Shown in pieces: positions 1 through 10,966 of a DNA stretch of 64,000 nucleotides. The position numbers and the translations under genes were made by a program. The stretch's first letter is position 1, and each line of letters opens with the position of its first letter. Below the pieces are notes generated by a model. The model saw only the letters and a program-made list of their open reading frames with translations. It had not been told where the DNA came from and searched no databases. Origin of the DNA: Alphaproteobacteria bacterium. GTDB taxonomy: Bacteria > Pseudomonadota > Alphaproteobacteria > Micropepsales > Micropepsaceae. Location of the stretch: positions 106,342 through 170,341 of the forward strand of contig JAJPHG010000035.1 of assembly GCA_021325375.1 (NCBI GenBank). The letters run 5' to 3'.

Positions 1-618
1 GCTGACGGCGGCGTTGAACCTGTACTTCGAATTGTTGTCGAGGCGGCTGGAGGCCGAGACCTTCACCGGCGTCACCACGTCCTGCAGCGTCGAAAGATCG
101 ACGGCGTGGACCATGTATTGCTGCACCTGGTTCTTGTAGGTGTAGGCGATGAGATAGAGCGTGCCGGTCGAGGTGTCGATCACGGGCGTCGAGCCGATGC
201 CGATATTGGCCGCGTTGTTGCTGCAGCCGCCGGGCAACGCCGATTCCGGCACGGGCGGCCCGAAATTCTTGGACAGCAGGATCGTGCCGTCATTGGCGTC
301 GATGGCGTAGAGCGTGTTGTTCTCGGTCGCGACATAGACGACGTCGTGCGTGCCCTGGCCCTGGATCGCCTGACCCTGGACCACGAGCGGCTGGGCGTCG
401 ACCTGGTCGTCGAGGGCGACGGACGCCGTCATCTGGAAGGTCTGGCCGCCCGATCCGTTCTTGACGACCCGCGGCGTCAGCACCGTCTCGTTGCCGTTCC
501 AGCCCGTGCGCAGCGTGTCATTGTGATAGGTCGTCACGTTCACCGCCAGCGCGGCGGACGCGCTCAAAAGAGCGGCGCTTGCGAAAGCGACGGCATTCAA
601 AAGACGGATTCGTGCCAC
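1..618 (-). CDS. PQQ-type beta-propeller repeat protein, secreted (C-terminal part beyond window)
   Basis: Minus-strand reading frame from GTG at 618 runs open to the window edge: VARIRLLNAVAFASAALLSASAALAVNVTTYHNDTLRTGWNGNETVLTP...VVYVATENNTLYAIDANDGTILLSKNFG. Signal peptide plus 'YVATENNTLYAIDA' propeller blade motif. Confidence 0.7.
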   Translation of the reverse strand, partial: MARIRLLNAVAFASAALLSASAALAVNVTTYHNDTLRTGWNGNETVLTPRVVKNGSGGQTFQMTASVALDDQVDAQPLVVQGQAIQGQGTHDVVYVATENNTLYAIDANDGTILLSKNFGPPVPESALPGGCSNNAANIGIGSTPVIDTSTGTLYLIAYTYKNQVQQYMVHAVDLSTLQDVVTPVKVSASSRLDNNSKYRFNAAVS

Positions 619-715
619 GGCGTCCTCCCTGTGGGGCTGGACGAGAGCATGTTTCTTCTTTCGCGCGAAGTCCAGAAGGCGGGCGCGGCTTTACGGCGTT
701 ACGCTTTCCAAACCG

Positions 716-2287
716 TCACTCCGCCGCCTGGCGCGCATCGTCCTTGGGCCGCCAGCGCAGGATGGGATTGCGCGCGGCGGCAGTCTCATCCAGGCGGCGG
801 CGCGGGCTGAGCCTGGGCGCGCCTTCGAAGCGCGCGGTCCTCTTGTCCTTGGCCTCCAAAGCCATCGTGCGCAGCACGTGGATGAAGCGGTCGAGCGACT
901 CCTTCGATTCCGATTCCGTCGGCTCGATCAGCATCGCGCCGTGGACGACGAGCGGGAAATACATCGTCATCGGATGGTAGCCCTCGTCGATCATCGCCTT
1001 GGCGAAATCGAGCGTGGTGACGCCGGTCCCTTCCAGGAAGCTGTCGTCGAACAACGCCTCGTGCATGCACGGGCCTTCGCCGAACGGCGCGCTCATCACG
1101 TCCTTGAGCGAGGCCAGCACATAATTCGCCGACAGCACCGCGTCCTCGCTCGCCTGGCGCACGCCGTCGCGGCCATGGCTGAGCATGTAGGCGAGCGCGC
1201 GAGTGAACATGCCCATCTGGCCATGGAAGGCGCACATGCGGCCGAACGGCTTGGCGCCGCCGCTCGCTTCGTCCGCGTGCTCGATCATGCGGAACTCGTT
1301 GCCGTCATGCATCAGCAGCGGCAGAGGCGCGTAGGGCGCGAGCCGCTCCGACAGCACGACCGGGCCCGCGCCGGGTCCGCCGCCGCCATGCGGCGTCGAG
1401 AAGGTCTTGTGCAGGTTGATGTGCATCGCGTCGATGCCGAGATCGCCCGGACGCACGCGCCCCGCGATGGCGTTGAAGTTCGCGCCGTCGCAGTAGAAGT
1501 ACGCGCCCGCCCTGTGCACCGCATCCGCCATCTCGATGATGCGCGGCTCGAACAGCCCACAGGTGTTCGGATTGGTGAGCATGATGGCGCAGACGTCGGG
1601 TCCGAGCTTGGCCTCGAGCGCGTCGGCATCGACATGGCCGCTCTTGGTCGCAGGCACTTCGTCGACCGTGAAGCCCGCGAAGGCCGCGGTGGCGGGATTG
1701 GTGCCGTGCGCGGATTCCGGGACCAGGATGCGCGGCCGCTTCTCGCCGCGCGCTTCGATCGCCGCGCGGATCGCGAGCAGCCCGCACAGCTCACCATGCG
1801 CGCCCGCCTTGGGCGACATCGCGACCGCCGGCATGCCGGTCAGCGTGGTCAGCCAGCGCATCAATTCGGAGATCAGCGCGAACGCGCCCTGCACCGTCTG
1901 CTGCGGCTGCAGCGGATGGATGTCGCCGAAGCCCGGCAGCCGCGCCATCTTCTCGTTCAGGCGCGGGTTGTGCTTCATCGTGCAGGAGCCGAGCGGATAG
2001 AGCCCGCTGTCGATCGCGTAATTCATGCGCGACAGGCGCACATAGTGCCGCACCACCTCAGGCTCGGAGAGGCCGGGAAGCCCGATCGGTCCCTTGCGGC
2101 GCCTGCCGCCCAGCCGCGTCTCGCTCATCTGCACCTCGGGCACGTCGACACCGGTCATGCCGGCGCGGCCGAGCTCGAAGATCAGGCCTTCCTCGTGATC
2201 GAGGCCCCGGTCGCCGGAGATGGTGGGAAGCTCGTTGTCTTCCACGGTGCCCGGTGCGGTGGGCCTGCCCTGCTTGTTCATGGTCAT
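716..2287 (-). CDS. gcvPB: Glycine dehydrogenase (decarboxylating) subunit 2 (P-protein, PLP subunit)
   Basis: 523 aa; PLP-lysine region [24 protein letters not shown]; directly downstream of gcvPA with ATGA overlap. Confidence 0.96.
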   Translation of the reverse strand: MTMNKQGRPTAPGTVEDNELPTISGDRGLDHEEGLIFELGRAGMTGVDVPEVQMSETRLGGRRRKGPIGLPGLSEPEVVRHYVRLSRMNYAIDSGLYPLGSCTMKHNPRLNEKMARLPGFGDIHPLQPQQTVQGAFALISELMRWLTTLTGMPAVAMSPKAGAHGELCGLLAIRAAIEARGEKRPRILVPESAHGTNPATAAFAGFTVDEVPATKSGHVDADALEAKLGPDVCAIMLTNPNTCGLFEPRIIEMADAVHRAGAYFYCDGANFNAIAGRVRPGDLGIDAMHINLHKTFSTPHGGGGPGAGPVVLSERLAPYAPLPLLMHDGNEFRMIEHADEASGGAKPFGRMCAFHGQMGMFTRALAYMLSHGRDGVRQASEDAVLSANYVLASLKDVMSAPFGEGPCMHEALFDDSFLEGTGVTTLDFAKAMIDEGYHPMTMYFPLVVHGAMLIEPTESESKESLDRFIHVLRTMALEAKDKRTARFEGAPRLSPRRRLDETAAARNPILRWRPKDDARQAAE

Positions 2288-3630
2288 GCGAGCACCTCCG
2301 CGAGCGCCTTGGCGAAGGCTTCGCAGTCCTCATCGGTGTTGGTTTCGGTGGCGGCGACGATCAGAAGATCGCGCGCCGATTTCTCGTGCGGCATCAGGCG
2401 CGAGGCGGGAACGCCGCCTATGATGCCCCTCTCCGCCAGCGCGTCGACGACCGACGCGGCCGGCTTGGAAAGGCGGACCGTGAACTCGTTGAAGAAGCTC
2501 TCGGTCACTAGCGACACGCCTCTCACCGCGCCGAGACGTTCGGCGAGCGCCGAAGCGCGCGCGTGGTTGAACCGCGCCATGCGGGTCAATCCCTCTTCGC
2601 CGAGCAGCGAGAGATGGATGGTGAAGGCGAGGCAACAAAGCCCCGAATTGGTGCAGATGTTGCTCGTCGCCTTGTCGCGGCGGATGTGCTGCTCGCGTGT
2701 CGATAGCGTCAGCACGAAGCCGCGGCGGCCGTCGGCGTCCACGGTCTCGCCGGTGAGGCGGCCGGGCATCTGGCGGATGAACTTCTCGCGTGTCGCAAAC
2801 AACCCGACATAAGGCCCGCCGAAATTGAGGCCGTTGCCGATCGACTGCCCTTCGGCCGCGACGATGTCGGCGCCCTGCGCGCCGGGCGACTCCAGAAGAC
2901 CGAACGACATCGCCTCGGTCACCACCGCGATCAGCAGCGCGCCTTTGGCATGCGCCGCTGCGGCGACGGTTTCGATGTCGCGGATCAGGCCGAACACGTC
3001 CGGGCTCTGCACGACGACGCAGGCCGTCTCGCCGTCGATCATCGCGGCGATGTCTTCCGCGGAGCCCGGCGTGACGGGCGCGCGCACGACCTTGCCGGAC
3101 AACGCCGCCACGGTCTCGACCGTCTCGGCATAGTGCGGATGCAGGCCGCCGGAGAGGATCGCCTTCGGACGCCGCGTCAGGCGCTGCGCCATCAGCACGG
3201 CCTCCGCCGTCGCGGTCGAGCCGTCATAGAGCGAGGCGTTGGCGACCTCCATGCCGGTGAGCAGCGCCACCTGGGTCTGGAACTCGAAGAGGTATTGCAG
3301 CGTGCCCTGCGCGATCTCGGGCTGATAAGGCGTGTAGGAGGTGAGGAACTCGGAGCGCTGGATCAGATGGTCGACCGCGCTCGGCACGTGATGACGATAG
3401 GCGCCAGCGCCGCAGAAGAATGGCACGCTGCCCGCCGACGCGTTGCGAGAGGCCATGCGCGACATGATGCGCTCGACCTCGATCTCGCCCTTGGTGTCGG
3501 GCAGGTCGAACGCGGACAGCGGCACGACCGCCGATTTCGGCACGTCGCGGAACAGCGCGTCGATATCCCTGGCGCCGATCTTGCCGAGCATGGCGGCGCG
3601 GTCGGTGGTTGTTAGTGGGTGATATCGCAT
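2284..3630 (-). CDS. gcvPA: Glycine dehydrogenase (decarboxylating) subunit 1
   Basis: 448 aa; [78 protein letters not shown] typical of GcvPA. Confidence 0.96.
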   Translation of the reverse strand: MRYHPLTTTDRAAMLGKIGARDIDALFRDVPKSAVVPLSAFDLPDTKGEIEVERIMSRMASRNASAGSVPFFCGAGAYRHHVPSAVDHLIQRSEFLTSYTPYQPEIAQGTLQYLFEFQTQVALLTGMEVANASLYDGSTATAEAVLMAQRLTRRPKAILSGGLHPHYAETVETVAALSGKVVRAPVTPGSAEDIAAMIDGETACVVVQSPDVFGLIRDIETVAAAAHAKGALLIAVVTEAMSFGLLESPGAQGADIVAAEGQSIGNGLNFGGPYVGLFATREKFIRQMPGRLTGETVDADGRRGFVLTLSTREQHIRRDKATSNICTNSGLCCLAFTIHLSLLGEEGLTRMARFNHARASALAERLGAVRGVSLVTESFFNEFTVRLSKPAASVVDALAERGIIGGVPASRLMPHEKSARDLLIVAATETNTDEDCEAFAKALAEVLA

Positions 3631-3656
3631 ATCTCTTCTCTTCCATCCATCCCCAG

Positions 3657-3782
3657 TGTCATGGCCCGCGACTGCGGGCCACCCAGGTGAAATCTGCGAC
3701 TACCGTCCCAGGAAGGGTTGCGAGCGAAATCTGCAACATCACGCGACGCTACCTGGGTGGCCCGCAGTCGCGGACCATGACA
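3657..3782. repeat. Intergenic palindromic repeat, family A (paired arms TGTCATGG[C/T]CCGCGACTGCGGGCCACCCAGGT), between gcvPA and gcvH
   Basis: Left arm TGTCATGGCCCGCGACTGCGGGCCACCCAGGT and right arm ACCTGGGTGGCCCGCAGTCGCGGACCATGACA are near-perfect reverse complements. The same arms recur at 59908 and 62863-63066. Confidence 0.85.
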
Positions 3783-3791
3783 GTCGGGTCA

Positions 3792-4166
3792 TCAAAGCCC
3801 CTTCACGAACTCGTCGTATTGCTCGCGCGTCATCAGCTTGGCGACTTCGCCCGCGTCGGAGAGCTTGACCTTGAAGAACCAGCCGTCGCCTTCGGGATCG
3901 GCGTTGACCTTCGCGGGATCGTCGGAGAGCGCGGCATTGGACGCGGTCACCTCGCCGCTCACCGGCGCGTAGACCTCGCTCGCGGCCTTGACGCTTTCGA
4001 CCACCGCCGCCTCGCCGCCGGCGCCGACCTTGCGGCCGTTTTCGGGAAGCTCGACGAAGACGACGTCGCCGAGCTGCTCGGCGGCGTATTTCGTGATGCC
4101 GATGGTCGCTTCGGAGCCCTCGACGCGCACCCACTCATGTTCCTTCGTGTACCGGACTTCGCTCAT
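3792..4166 (-). CDS. gcvH: Glycine cleavage system H protein
   Basis: 124 aa; [47 protein letters not shown] and lipoylation region [18 protein letters not shown]. Confidence 0.97.
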   Translation of the reverse strand: MSEVRYTKEHEWVRVEGSEATIGITKYAAEQLGDVVFVELPENGRKVGAGGEAAVVESVKAASEVYAPVSGEVTASNAALSDDPAKVNADPEGDGWFFKVKLSDAGEVAKLMTREQYDEFVKGL

Positions 4167-4181
4167 GCTGCTCCCCTGTTC

Positions 4182-5294
4182 CTAAGATGCGCGCCGATAG
4201 CGATGCGCGACGAACGGCATCGGTGCCACGCGCGCCGGCATCGGCTTGCCGCGCACGATAAGATCGATCTCGGTCCCGTCGGCCGCGAACGCGCTCTCGA
4301 CATAGCCCATCGCCACCGGCCCATTCAGGCTCGGCCCGAAGCCGCCCGAGGTGATCTCGCCGATCACGCGGCCGGACTTGTCGGCGATCGGCGTGTGCTC
4401 GCGCGCGGGCGCCTTGCCAAGCGGCAGGATGCCGACGCGCTTCTTGGCCGGCGCGGCATCGAGAAACTTGCCCGCGCCCGGAAAATCGCGATCGGTGCGG
4501 CGGCGCTTGGCGACGGACCACATCAGGTTCGCCTCGGCGGGGTTCACGCTCTCGTCGATGTCGTGGCCGTAGAGGCAGAGCCCCGCCTCCAGGCGCAGCG
4601 AGTCGCGCGCGCCCAGTCCGATCGGCAGCACCTCGCTCTCAGCCAGCAGCGCGCGCGCCACGCGCTCACCGTCCTTGCCCTCGAGCGAGATCTCGAACCC
4701 GTCCTCGCCGGTATAGCCCGAGCGGCTGACGATGGCAGGCGCGCCCGCGATGTCCGCGCGCACGACCTTCATGAAGGTGAGCTTGTCGATGCCGGGTGAA
4801 AGCCGCTCCAGCACCGCGCCGGCCATCGGGCCTTGCAGCGCGAGCAGCGCGCGGTCGAACCGCGTCGTCACCTTGGCGGCGCCGTCGAGCCTCTGCGCGA
4901 TATAGGCGTAGTCGCCGTCCTTCGTCCCCGCATTGACGACGATGTACATGTCCGCCTCGCCCTCGAGCTTGGAGAACATGAAATCGTCCTTGATCGTGCC
5001 TTCATCGTTCAGCAGCAATCCGTAGCGCTGCATGCCGGGCTTGAGGCCCACGACGTCGGCGGGCGTCACGCGCTCGAGCGCCTTCGCGGGATCGGCACCC
5101 TTGAGGAACGCCTGGCCCATATGCGAGACGTCGAACAGCCCCGCCTTCTCGCGCGCGTGCAGATGCTCTTTGAGGATTCCGGCCGGATACTGCACCGGCA
5201 TGTCGTAGCCCGCGAACGGCACCATCTTGGCGCCGAGCTCCACATGCAGCGCGTGGAGCGGGGTCTTCAAAAGCGTTTCGGTCGTATCAGCCAT
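4182..5294 (-). CDS. gcvT: Glycine cleavage system aminomethyltransferase T protein
   Basis: 370 aa; TPLHALHVELGAKMVPFAGYDMPVQYPAGILKEHLHAREKAGLFDVSHMGQ. Confidence 0.97.
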   Translation of the reverse strand: MADTTETLLKTPLHALHVELGAKMVPFAGYDMPVQYPAGILKEHLHAREKAGLFDVSHMGQAFLKGADPAKALERVTPADVVGLKPGMQRYGLLLNDEGTIKDDFMFSKLEGEADMYIVVNAGTKDGDYAYIAQRLDGAAKVTTRFDRALLALQGPMAGAVLERLSPGIDKLTFMKVVRADIAGAPAIVSRSGYTGEDGFEISLEGKDGERVARALLAESEVLPIGLGARDSLRLEAGLCLYGHDIDESVNPAEANLMWSVAKRRRTDRDFPGAGKFLDAAPAKKRVGILPLGKAPAREHTPIADKSGRVIGEITSGGFGPSLNGPVAMGYVESAFAADGTEIDLIVRGKPMPARVAPMPFVAHRYRRAS

Positions 5295-5350
5295 GACGGT
5301 CCAGACAAGAGTTGCGACGGCGCGAACCGCCGACTTCGCGGAACTCGCGC

Positions 5351-5527
5351 CCCTCTGTCATGGGACCTGAGAGATTTCCCCCGATTTCTCGGGATTACCC
5401 CTTCGGTGGAGGACGCCTGAGAGCGGCCTCGCTTTCCAGAAGTTCATCCCCTTCGCGGTCCTTTTGCCTGAGAGTTTCCGGGGCGGTTGCTCCTTCGGCG
5501 CTTGTTTCCAAGTCTCTCCCGCGAGGG
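5351..5527 (-). promoter_or_regulatory. Tandem glycine riboswitch (two aptamers) upstream of gcvT
   Basis: Reverse complement reads GCGGGAGAGACTTGGAAACAAGCGCCGAAGGAGCAACCGCCCCGGAAACTCTCAGGCAAAAGGACCGCG...GCTCTCAGGCGTCCTCCACCGAAGGGGTAATCCCGAGAAATCGGGGGAAATCTCTCAGGTCCCATGACAGAGGGG. Two copies of CGCCGAAGGRGCAA-like and CTCTCAGG(Y) cores, followed by gcvT on the same strand. Confidence 0.92.
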
Positions 5528-5648
5528 ATCGATTGTATGGCCGGGCTTGAAGCGCCTCTCGGCGGTCAAACCCGTCGGCGCGCATCATAGGGGGGCGGTT
5601 TGGCGAGTCAATTCACTGTAAGATCGCTGGGAATATCAGGGGAAATCG

Positions 5649-6122
5649 ATGTTTCCGATCGACATCAGCGGCTCGATTCGCCTGCGCGACCTCGGCAATC
5701 CGGCGTCCTTTGTCACGCGCGTCAGTGAACGCCTGGTGGACATGCTGGACGAGGCAGGTGTGACCGAGGTCTGGCCCGGAGAGGACACAGTGCGCTTCAA
5801 GACCGCATCCTTCTGGACCGGTGGCCGCGGAGGCATCCTTGCATACTTCGACGCAGGCACATTGCGGATCGAGACGGAAGATACCTCATTGCGCATCCGC
5901 TATCGGCTAAGCACCGTCAGAATGTTATTTGTGATTACCGCCCTATCGATTGTGTTTTTTGGCTTCTTAGCCTTAAGCGATGCCGGCCGCGGCAGCGATT
6001 GGCGCGACGCTGTCATGACAGCTGGTTTTGGCTGGCTGTGGGTGTTCGGCTTGAACTACGTTTTCGGCATGATCCGCTTTCCGCTCCGGCTGGAGCGGGA
6101 ACTCCAGGACGTCGCGAAATAG
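5649..6122 (+). CDS. Hypothetical membrane protein
   Basis: 157 aa ORF; hydrophobic segment MLFVITALSIVFFGFLAL and a second one near the C-terminus; fits between divergent and convergent neighbours. Confidence 0.6.
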   Translation: MFPIDISGSIRLRDLGNPASFVTRVSERLVDMLDEAGVTEVWPGEDTVRFKTASFWTGGRGGILAYFDAGTLRIETEDTSLRIRYRLSTVRMLFVITALSIVFFGFLALSDAGRGSDWRDAVMTAGFGWLWVFGLNYVFGMIRFPLRLERELQDVAK

Positions 6123-6124
6123 CG

Positions 6125-7870
6125 CTACATCCGCTCCGGCACTTCGATGCCGAGGATGTCCAGCACCCTGACCATCGTCGCCAGCGTCACGTCGCACAGG
6201 CCGAGCCGCGCGGCGCGCAGATCCGCGTCGTCCTCGGACAGGATGTGGTGCTCGGAATAGAAGCGGCTGAATTTCTGCGCCAGCTCGAAGGCGTATTCGC
6301 ACAGCACGTTGGGCGCGCGGTTGTCTTCCGCCGCCGCCATCTTCTCGGGCAGCGAAAGAAGCTGCAGCACCAGGGCGCGCTCCTCGGGCGAGCGGATGAC
6401 GGGCGCGGACGACGCATGCCCCTCTTCCTTCGCGCGCCGCAGGATCGATTGGATGCGCACCGCGGCGTATTGCAGATAGGGCCCGGTCTTGCCCTCGAAT
6501 CTCGAGAACCGCTCGATGTCGAAGACGTAATCGGTGAGGCGGTAGTTCGACAGGTCGGCGAATTTGAGCGTAGCGATCCCGACCTTCCTGGCGATGTCGG
6601 CGCGCTCCTGCGCCGGATAGTCGGCGCCGATGCCGGCTTCGCTCAAGCGCTTGTCGGCTTCCGCCGTCACCATGGCGATGAGGTCGAACAGCTTCATCAC
6701 CCCGCCGGCGCGCGTCTTGAACGGCTTGCCGTCGGTGCCGTTCATCGTGCCGAAGCCGGAATGCTCGAGCGTAGCCTTGCCCGCGATGCCGGCCTTGCGC
6801 GCGGCGCGGAACACCTGCTCGAAATGCAGATGCTGGCGCTGGTCGACGACGTAGAGGATGAGGTCGGGATCCTGCTCCTTCACCCGGTCGACGATGGTGG
6901 CGAGGTCCGTCGTGCCATAGAGCACCGCGCCGTCCTTCTTGACGAGGATCAGCGGCGGCATCTCCTTCTTGTCGCCCTCTTCCGCGACGGGGACGATGAG
7001 CGCGCCTTCGCTCTCCTGCGCGATGTGCCGGGCTTTCAGGTCCTCGACCATCGGGCCGACCAGCGGATCGACGCTCGCCTCGCCTTTCCACAGATCGAAA
7101 TGGACGCCGAGGCTGTCATATTCGCGGTCGAGGCCGACCTTCGACACGTCGAAGAAATGCTCCCACAGCGCGCGGTAGCCGGGACGTCCGGCCTGGAGCT
7201 CCGCGGTGGCGCGCCTGGCCTCTTCCAGCCGCTCCGGATCGGCCTTGCAGGCGGCCGAGGCCGCGGGATAGATCTCCTCCAGATCGTCCATCGTCACCGG
7301 CGATTGCTCCGGGTACGGACCTTTGAAGCTCGCGTCGAAATAGACCGGCGCGATGCCGCGATGCTCGATCTCGCTGATGAGCTGGCCCATCTGCAGGCCC
7401 CAATCGCCGAGATGGACGTCGCTCGTCACCGTCCACCCGTTTGCGCGGAACAGCCGCTGCAGGCTGTCGCCCAGGATCGCCGAGCGCAGATGGCCGACAT
7501 GCATGGGCTTTGCGATATTGGCGCCGCCGAAATCGATGACCACGGCCTTGCCGTTGGGCTCGGCCTTCGGCAACCCGCCGCGCGCACGCTCGGCCAGCGC
7601 CGCGTCGGTCAGATCGAGATTGATGAAGCCCGGGCCCGCGATCTCGACCTTGGCGAAGATCGGCTCGGCCCTGAGGCGGTCCACGATCTTCTGTGCCAGC
7701 GCGCGCGGATTGGCCTTGGCGATCTTCGCGGCGGCGAGCGCGCCGTTGCACTGGAACTGCGCCAGGTCGGGCCGGTCCGAGGCCTGCACCTGGCCCAGCG
7801 CTTCCGGCAACCCCTCGGCCGCGAACGCCCGCCTCGCGAGCGCGCTCAGTTCCGCCGCCAGTCCCGTCAT
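6125..7870 (-). CDS. argS: Arginyl-tRNA synthetase
   Basis: ORF from ATG at 7870 (MTGLAAELSALARRAF...); VIDFGGANIAKPMHVGHLRSAILGDSLQRLF is the class I HIGH-type region; C-terminus VLDILGIEVPERM. The 731 aa track ORF has a spurious N-terminal extension. Confidence 0.95.
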   Translation of the reverse strand: MTGLAAELSALARRAFAAEGLPEALGQVQASDRPDLAQFQCNGALAAAKIAKANPRALAQKIVDRLRAEPIFAKVEIAGPGFINLDLTDAALAERARGGLPKAEPNGKAVVIDFGGANIAKPMHVGHLRSAILGDSLQRLFRANGWTVTSDVHLGDWGLQMGQLISEIEHRGIAPVYFDASFKGPYPEQSPVTMDDLEEIYPAASAACKADPERLEEARRATAELQAGRPGYRALWEHFFDVSKVGLDREYDSLGVHFDLWKGEASVDPLVGPMVEDLKARHIAQESEGALIVPVAEEGDKKEMPPLILVKKDGAVLYGTTDLATIVDRVKEQDPDLILYVVDQRQHLHFEQVFRAARKAGIAGKATLEHSGFGTMNGTDGKPFKTRAGGVMKLFDLIAMVTAEADKRLSEAGIGADYPAQERADIARKVGIATLKFADLSNYRLTDYVFDIERFSRFEGKTGPYLQYAAVRIQSILRRAKEEGHASSAPVIRSPEERALVLQLLSLPEKMAAAEDNRAPNVLCEYAFELAQKFSRFYSEHHILSEDDADLRAARLGLCDVTLATMVRVLDILGIEVPERM

Positions 7871-8448
7871 TGCGCGTAGCGGTTCATCTTGGTGTTGTAG
7901 TCGAGCTGCTCCTTGGTGAGCTGGAACCCGGCCACGATCGCGTATTCGCCGACCTTGGCGTTGCGCGCGATGTTGATGACGGTCGAGTCGATCTTGTCCT
8001 CCAAGCTCGCGGTGACCTGGCCCGGCTCGAAGGTGATGCGCGCGACGAAGAGCTTCTTGGTGAGGATCTTGTCGCCGTGGCGGGTGACCGAGAGGAAGTA
8101 GGGCACGTTGTAGGTGCCGCCCTCGCCGCCGGCCGAGCGCTTGGCTTTGAACACGACGCGGATTTCCGAATTCGTGGTGATCCTCTTCTTGTCGAAATCG
8201 CACTTCGTCTTCACGTCGGTGATCGCCACGGTATAGAGCTCGCCCGACGGATCCTGCGGCGCGTTCTGGCGGAATACCGTCAAGGTTGAAACGGGCGCGA
8301 GCGCGAAGGCGCTGGGGCACAGCCCCTTGTCCTTGTCGGTGGTGCAGCCCGAAAGGCTCAGACCCGCGAGCCCGGCCAGGGCGGCGCAGCGAAAAAACGT
8401 CGCGCCCCGCGCGAGCAATCCGCGCCCAGCAATCACCGGATCCGCCAT
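7867..8448 (-). CDS. Putative lipoprotein, conserved hypothetical
   Basis: From ATG at 8448: MADPVIAGRGLLARGATFFRCAALAGLAGLSLSGCTTDKDKG... contains a lipobox LSGC. Confidence 0.75.
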   Translation of the reverse strand: MADPVIAGRGLLARGATFFRCAALAGLAGLSLSGCTTDKDKGLCPSAFALAPVSTLTVFRQNAPQDPSGELYTVAITDVKTKCDFDKKRITTNSEIRVVFKAKRSAGGEGGTYNVPYFLSVTRHGDKILTKKLFVARITFEPGQVTASLEDKIDSTVINIARNAKVGEYAIVAGFQLTKEQLDYNTKMNRYAQ

Positions 8449-8533
8449 TCTTTTGCCTTTCGCTTGACTTTTCATGAGACGCGGCCGACTGGTCCGACCG
8501 GCGCGTCCCGGACTGTATCCAGACAGGCTCCTA

Positions 8534-9502
8534 ATGGAAAGCATCGCAGAGGGAAAGCCTTTATCGCGGCGACTTACATTGCTGTTAGCCAGCCCGCGCG
8601 GCTTCTGCGCCGGGGTGGAGCGGGCGATTCGCATCGTCGAGCTCTCGCTCGCCAAATACGGCGCGCCCGTCTATGTGCGCCATGAGATCGTGCACAACCG
8701 TTTCGTCGTCGAGCGGCTGGAGCGGCTGGGCGCGGTCTTCGTCGACACGCTGGACGCGGTGCCCGAGGATGCGTGCGTGATCTTCTCGGCGCATGGCGTG
8801 CCGAAATCGGTGCCGGCCGAGGCCAAGCGCCGCAAGCTGTTCTATCTCAATGCCACCTGCCCGCTCGTCTCCAAGGTGCATGTCGAGGCCGAGCGTCATC
8901 ACGGCACCGGACGCCATGTCGTGCTCATCGGCCATGAAGGACATCCCGAGGTCGAAGGCACGCTGGGCCAGTTGCCGCAGGGCGCCATCACACTGATCCA
9001 GACGGCCGCCGACGCCGAATGCTTCACGCCCGCCGATCCGGCGAACCTCGCCTTCATCACCCAGACCACGCTCTCGGTCGACGACACGGAAGAGATCGTC
9101 GCGGTGCTGCGCCGGCGCTTTCCTTCGATCGCGGGCCCGCATCGCGAGGACATCTGCTACGCCACCACCAACCGCCAGGACGCGATGAAGCGCATCGCGC
9201 CGCGCTCGGACCTCGTGCTCGTCATCGGCGCGCCGAACTCGTCCAATTCGGTCCGGCTGGTCGAGGTCGCGCTGAAGGCCGGCGCGCGCGACGCCGCGCT
9301 CATCCAGCGCGCCTGCGACATCGACTGGAAGCGGCTCGAGGGTGTTACGACGCTCGGCCTGTCGGCGGGCGCATCCGCGCCGGAGCTGCTCGTCGACGAG
9401 GTGATCGCGGCATTGCGCGAGCGTTTCGAATTGACCGTCGAGGAGACGACGGCGGCACGCGAGGACATAGCCTTCAACCTGCCCCGCGCGCTCGCGTCCT
9501 AG
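8534..9502 (+). CDS. ispH: 4-hydroxy-3-methylbut-2-enyl diphosphate reductase
   Basis: [21 protein letters not shown]...[18 protein letters not shown]...[11 protein letters not shown]. An upstream start at 8474 is also possible. Confidence 0.95.
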   Translation: MESIAEGKPLSRRLTLLLASPRGFCAGVERAIRIVELSLAKYGAPVYVRHEIVHNRFVVERLERLGAVFVDTLDAVPEDACVIFSAHGVPKSVPAEAKRRKLFYLNATCPLVSKVHVEAERHHGTGRHVVLIGHEGHPEVEGTLGQLPQGAITLIQTAADAECFTPADPANLAFITQTTLSVDDTEEIVAVLRRRFPSIAGPHREDICYATTNRQDAMKRIAPRSDLVLVIGAPNSSNSVRLVEVALKAGARDAALIQRACDIDWKRLEGVTTLGLSAGASAPELLVDEVIAALRERFELTVEETTAAREDIAFNLPRALAS

Positions 9503-9504
9503 CC

Positions 9505-10455
9505 ATGGCGGTCTATACCGACGTCTCCTTCGAGGATCTGGAGCAGTTCCTGCAGGCCTACGACGTCGGCCAGCCTTCGAGCTTCAAAGGCATCGCCGAG
9601 GGCGTCGAGAACTCGAACTTCCTCCTGCGCAGCGGGCGCGGGGCCTTCATCCTCACCCTCTACGAGAAGCGCGTGCGCGCGGAGGATCTGCCGTTCTTCT
9701 TAGGCCTGATGGAGCATCTATCGTCGCGCGGCATCGCTTGTCCGTTGCCGGTGCGGCGCGAGGACGGCGCGCTGTTCGGCACGCTCAACGGACGTCCCGC
9801 GGCGCTGCTGACGTTCCTCGACGGCGTCTCGCTGCGCAATCCGGAAACCACCCATTGCGCGGCCGCCGGCAGCGCGCTGGCGGCGTTGCACGAGGCAGGC
9901 AGAGGTTTCGCGCTCACGCGCCCCAACGCGCTCGGTGCCGAAGCGTGGCGCGATCTCGCCTCCAAGGTCGAAGGCCACGCCGACGGGGTCGAGAAAGGCC
10001 TGCGCGCGCTGATCGAAGGAGCGCTCGAGATCGACTGGCCCGCCGGGCTTCCGTCCGGCATCATCCATGCCGATCTGTTTCCCGACAACGTGCTCCTGAT
10101 GGGCGACAAGGTGTCGGGCGTGATCGATTTCTATTTCGCCTGCAACGACGCGTTCGCCTACGACCTCGCGGTGATGCTCAACGCCTGGTGCTTCGGCGCG
10201 GACGGCGCCTTCGACAAGGCCAGGGCAAAAGCGCTGTTCGGCGCCTATCGCAAGCACCGCGCGCTCAGCGCGGAAGAGATCGCGGCGATGCCGGTGCTGG
10301 CGCGCGGGGCTGCGCTGCGCTTCCTGCTGACCCGGCTCTACGACCTGCTGCACCACGACCCCTCCGCGCTGGTGCGACCGAAAGATCCGCGCGACTTCGC
10401 GCGCCGTCTGCGCTTTCATCTGAGCGTGGCGAATCCCTCGGAGTATGGCTTGTGA
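9505..10455 (+). CDS. thrB: Homoserine kinase (ThrB type II, APH fold)
   Basis: [43 protein letters not shown]...[31 protein letters not shown]. Starts inside the longer track ORF. Confidence 0.93.
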   Translation: MAVYTDVSFEDLEQFLQAYDVGQPSSFKGIAEGVENSNFLLRSGRGAFILTLYEKRVRAEDLPFFLGLMEHLSSRGIACPLPVRREDGALFGTLNGRPAALLTFLDGVSLRNPETTHCAAAGSALAALHEAGRGFALTRPNALGAEAWRDLASKVEGHADGVEKGLRALIEGALEIDWPAGLPSGIIHADLFPDNVLLMGDKVSGVIDFYFACNDAFAYDLAVMLNAWCFGADGAFDKARAKALFGAYRKHRALSAEEIAAMPVLARGAALRFLLTRLYDLLHHDPSALVRPKDPRDFARRLRFHLSVANPSEYGL

Positions 10456-10871
10456 TCGACGTCTTCACCGACGGCGCCTGTTCCGGCAATCCCGGACCCG
10501 GCGGCTGGGGCGCGATCCTGCGCTCGGGCGCGCATGAGAAGGAGATCTCGGGCGGCGAGCCTCTCACCACCAACAACCGCATGGAGATGACGGCCGCGAT
10601 CCGCGCGCTGCAGTCGATCAAGAAGCCGGCCAAGGTCACGATCCACACCGACTCCCGCTACCTGATGGACGGCGCGACGCAGTGGATGAAGAAGTGGAAG
10701 ATGAACGGCTGGAAGACCGCCGACAAGAAGCCGGTCAAGAACGACGACCTCTGGCGCGCGCTGGAGGAGGCGTCCGCGCCGCACGAGGTGAGCTGGCGCT
10801 GGGTGAAGGGTCACTCCGACCATGTGGAGAACGAACGCGCGGACGCGCTGGCGCGGGGAGCCATTCCCTGA
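10452..10871 (+). CDS. rnhA: Ribonuclease HI
   Basis: GTG start overlapping the thrB stop; [26 protein letters not shown]...[13 protein letters not shown]...HTDSRYL...[18 protein letters not shown]. Confidence 0.95.
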   Translation: MIDVFTDGACSGNPGPGGWGAILRSGAHEKEISGGEPLTTNNRMEMTAAIRALQSIKKPAKVTIHTDSRYLMDGATQWMKKWKMNGWKTADKKPVKNDDLWRALEEASAPHEVSWRWVKGHSDHVENERADALARGAIP

Positions 10872-10874
10872 TCC

Positions 10875-10966
10875 GTCATGGCCGCCCTTGAGGCGGCCAT
10901 CCAGCAAGCGAGCGTCAGAGCGAGCGCATGTGACTCTGGATGGCCGGGTCAAGCCCGGCCATGACG
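10875..10966. repeat. Intergenic palindromic repeat, family B (GTCATGGCCG...GGCCATCCA / TGGATGGCCGGG...CCGGCCATGAC)
   Basis: gtcatggccgcccttgaggcggccatccag ... ctggatggccgggtcaagcccggccatgac; similar elements at 24388-24546 and 31079-31161. Confidence 0.8.

Noticed and set aside
878-2812. 644 aa plus-strand ORF
   Set aside because: Antisense to gcvPB/gcvPA; no recognisable motifs.
5358-5588. 76 aa minus-strand ORF
   Set aside because: Lies on the tandem glycine riboswitch; the conserved RNA explains the sequence.
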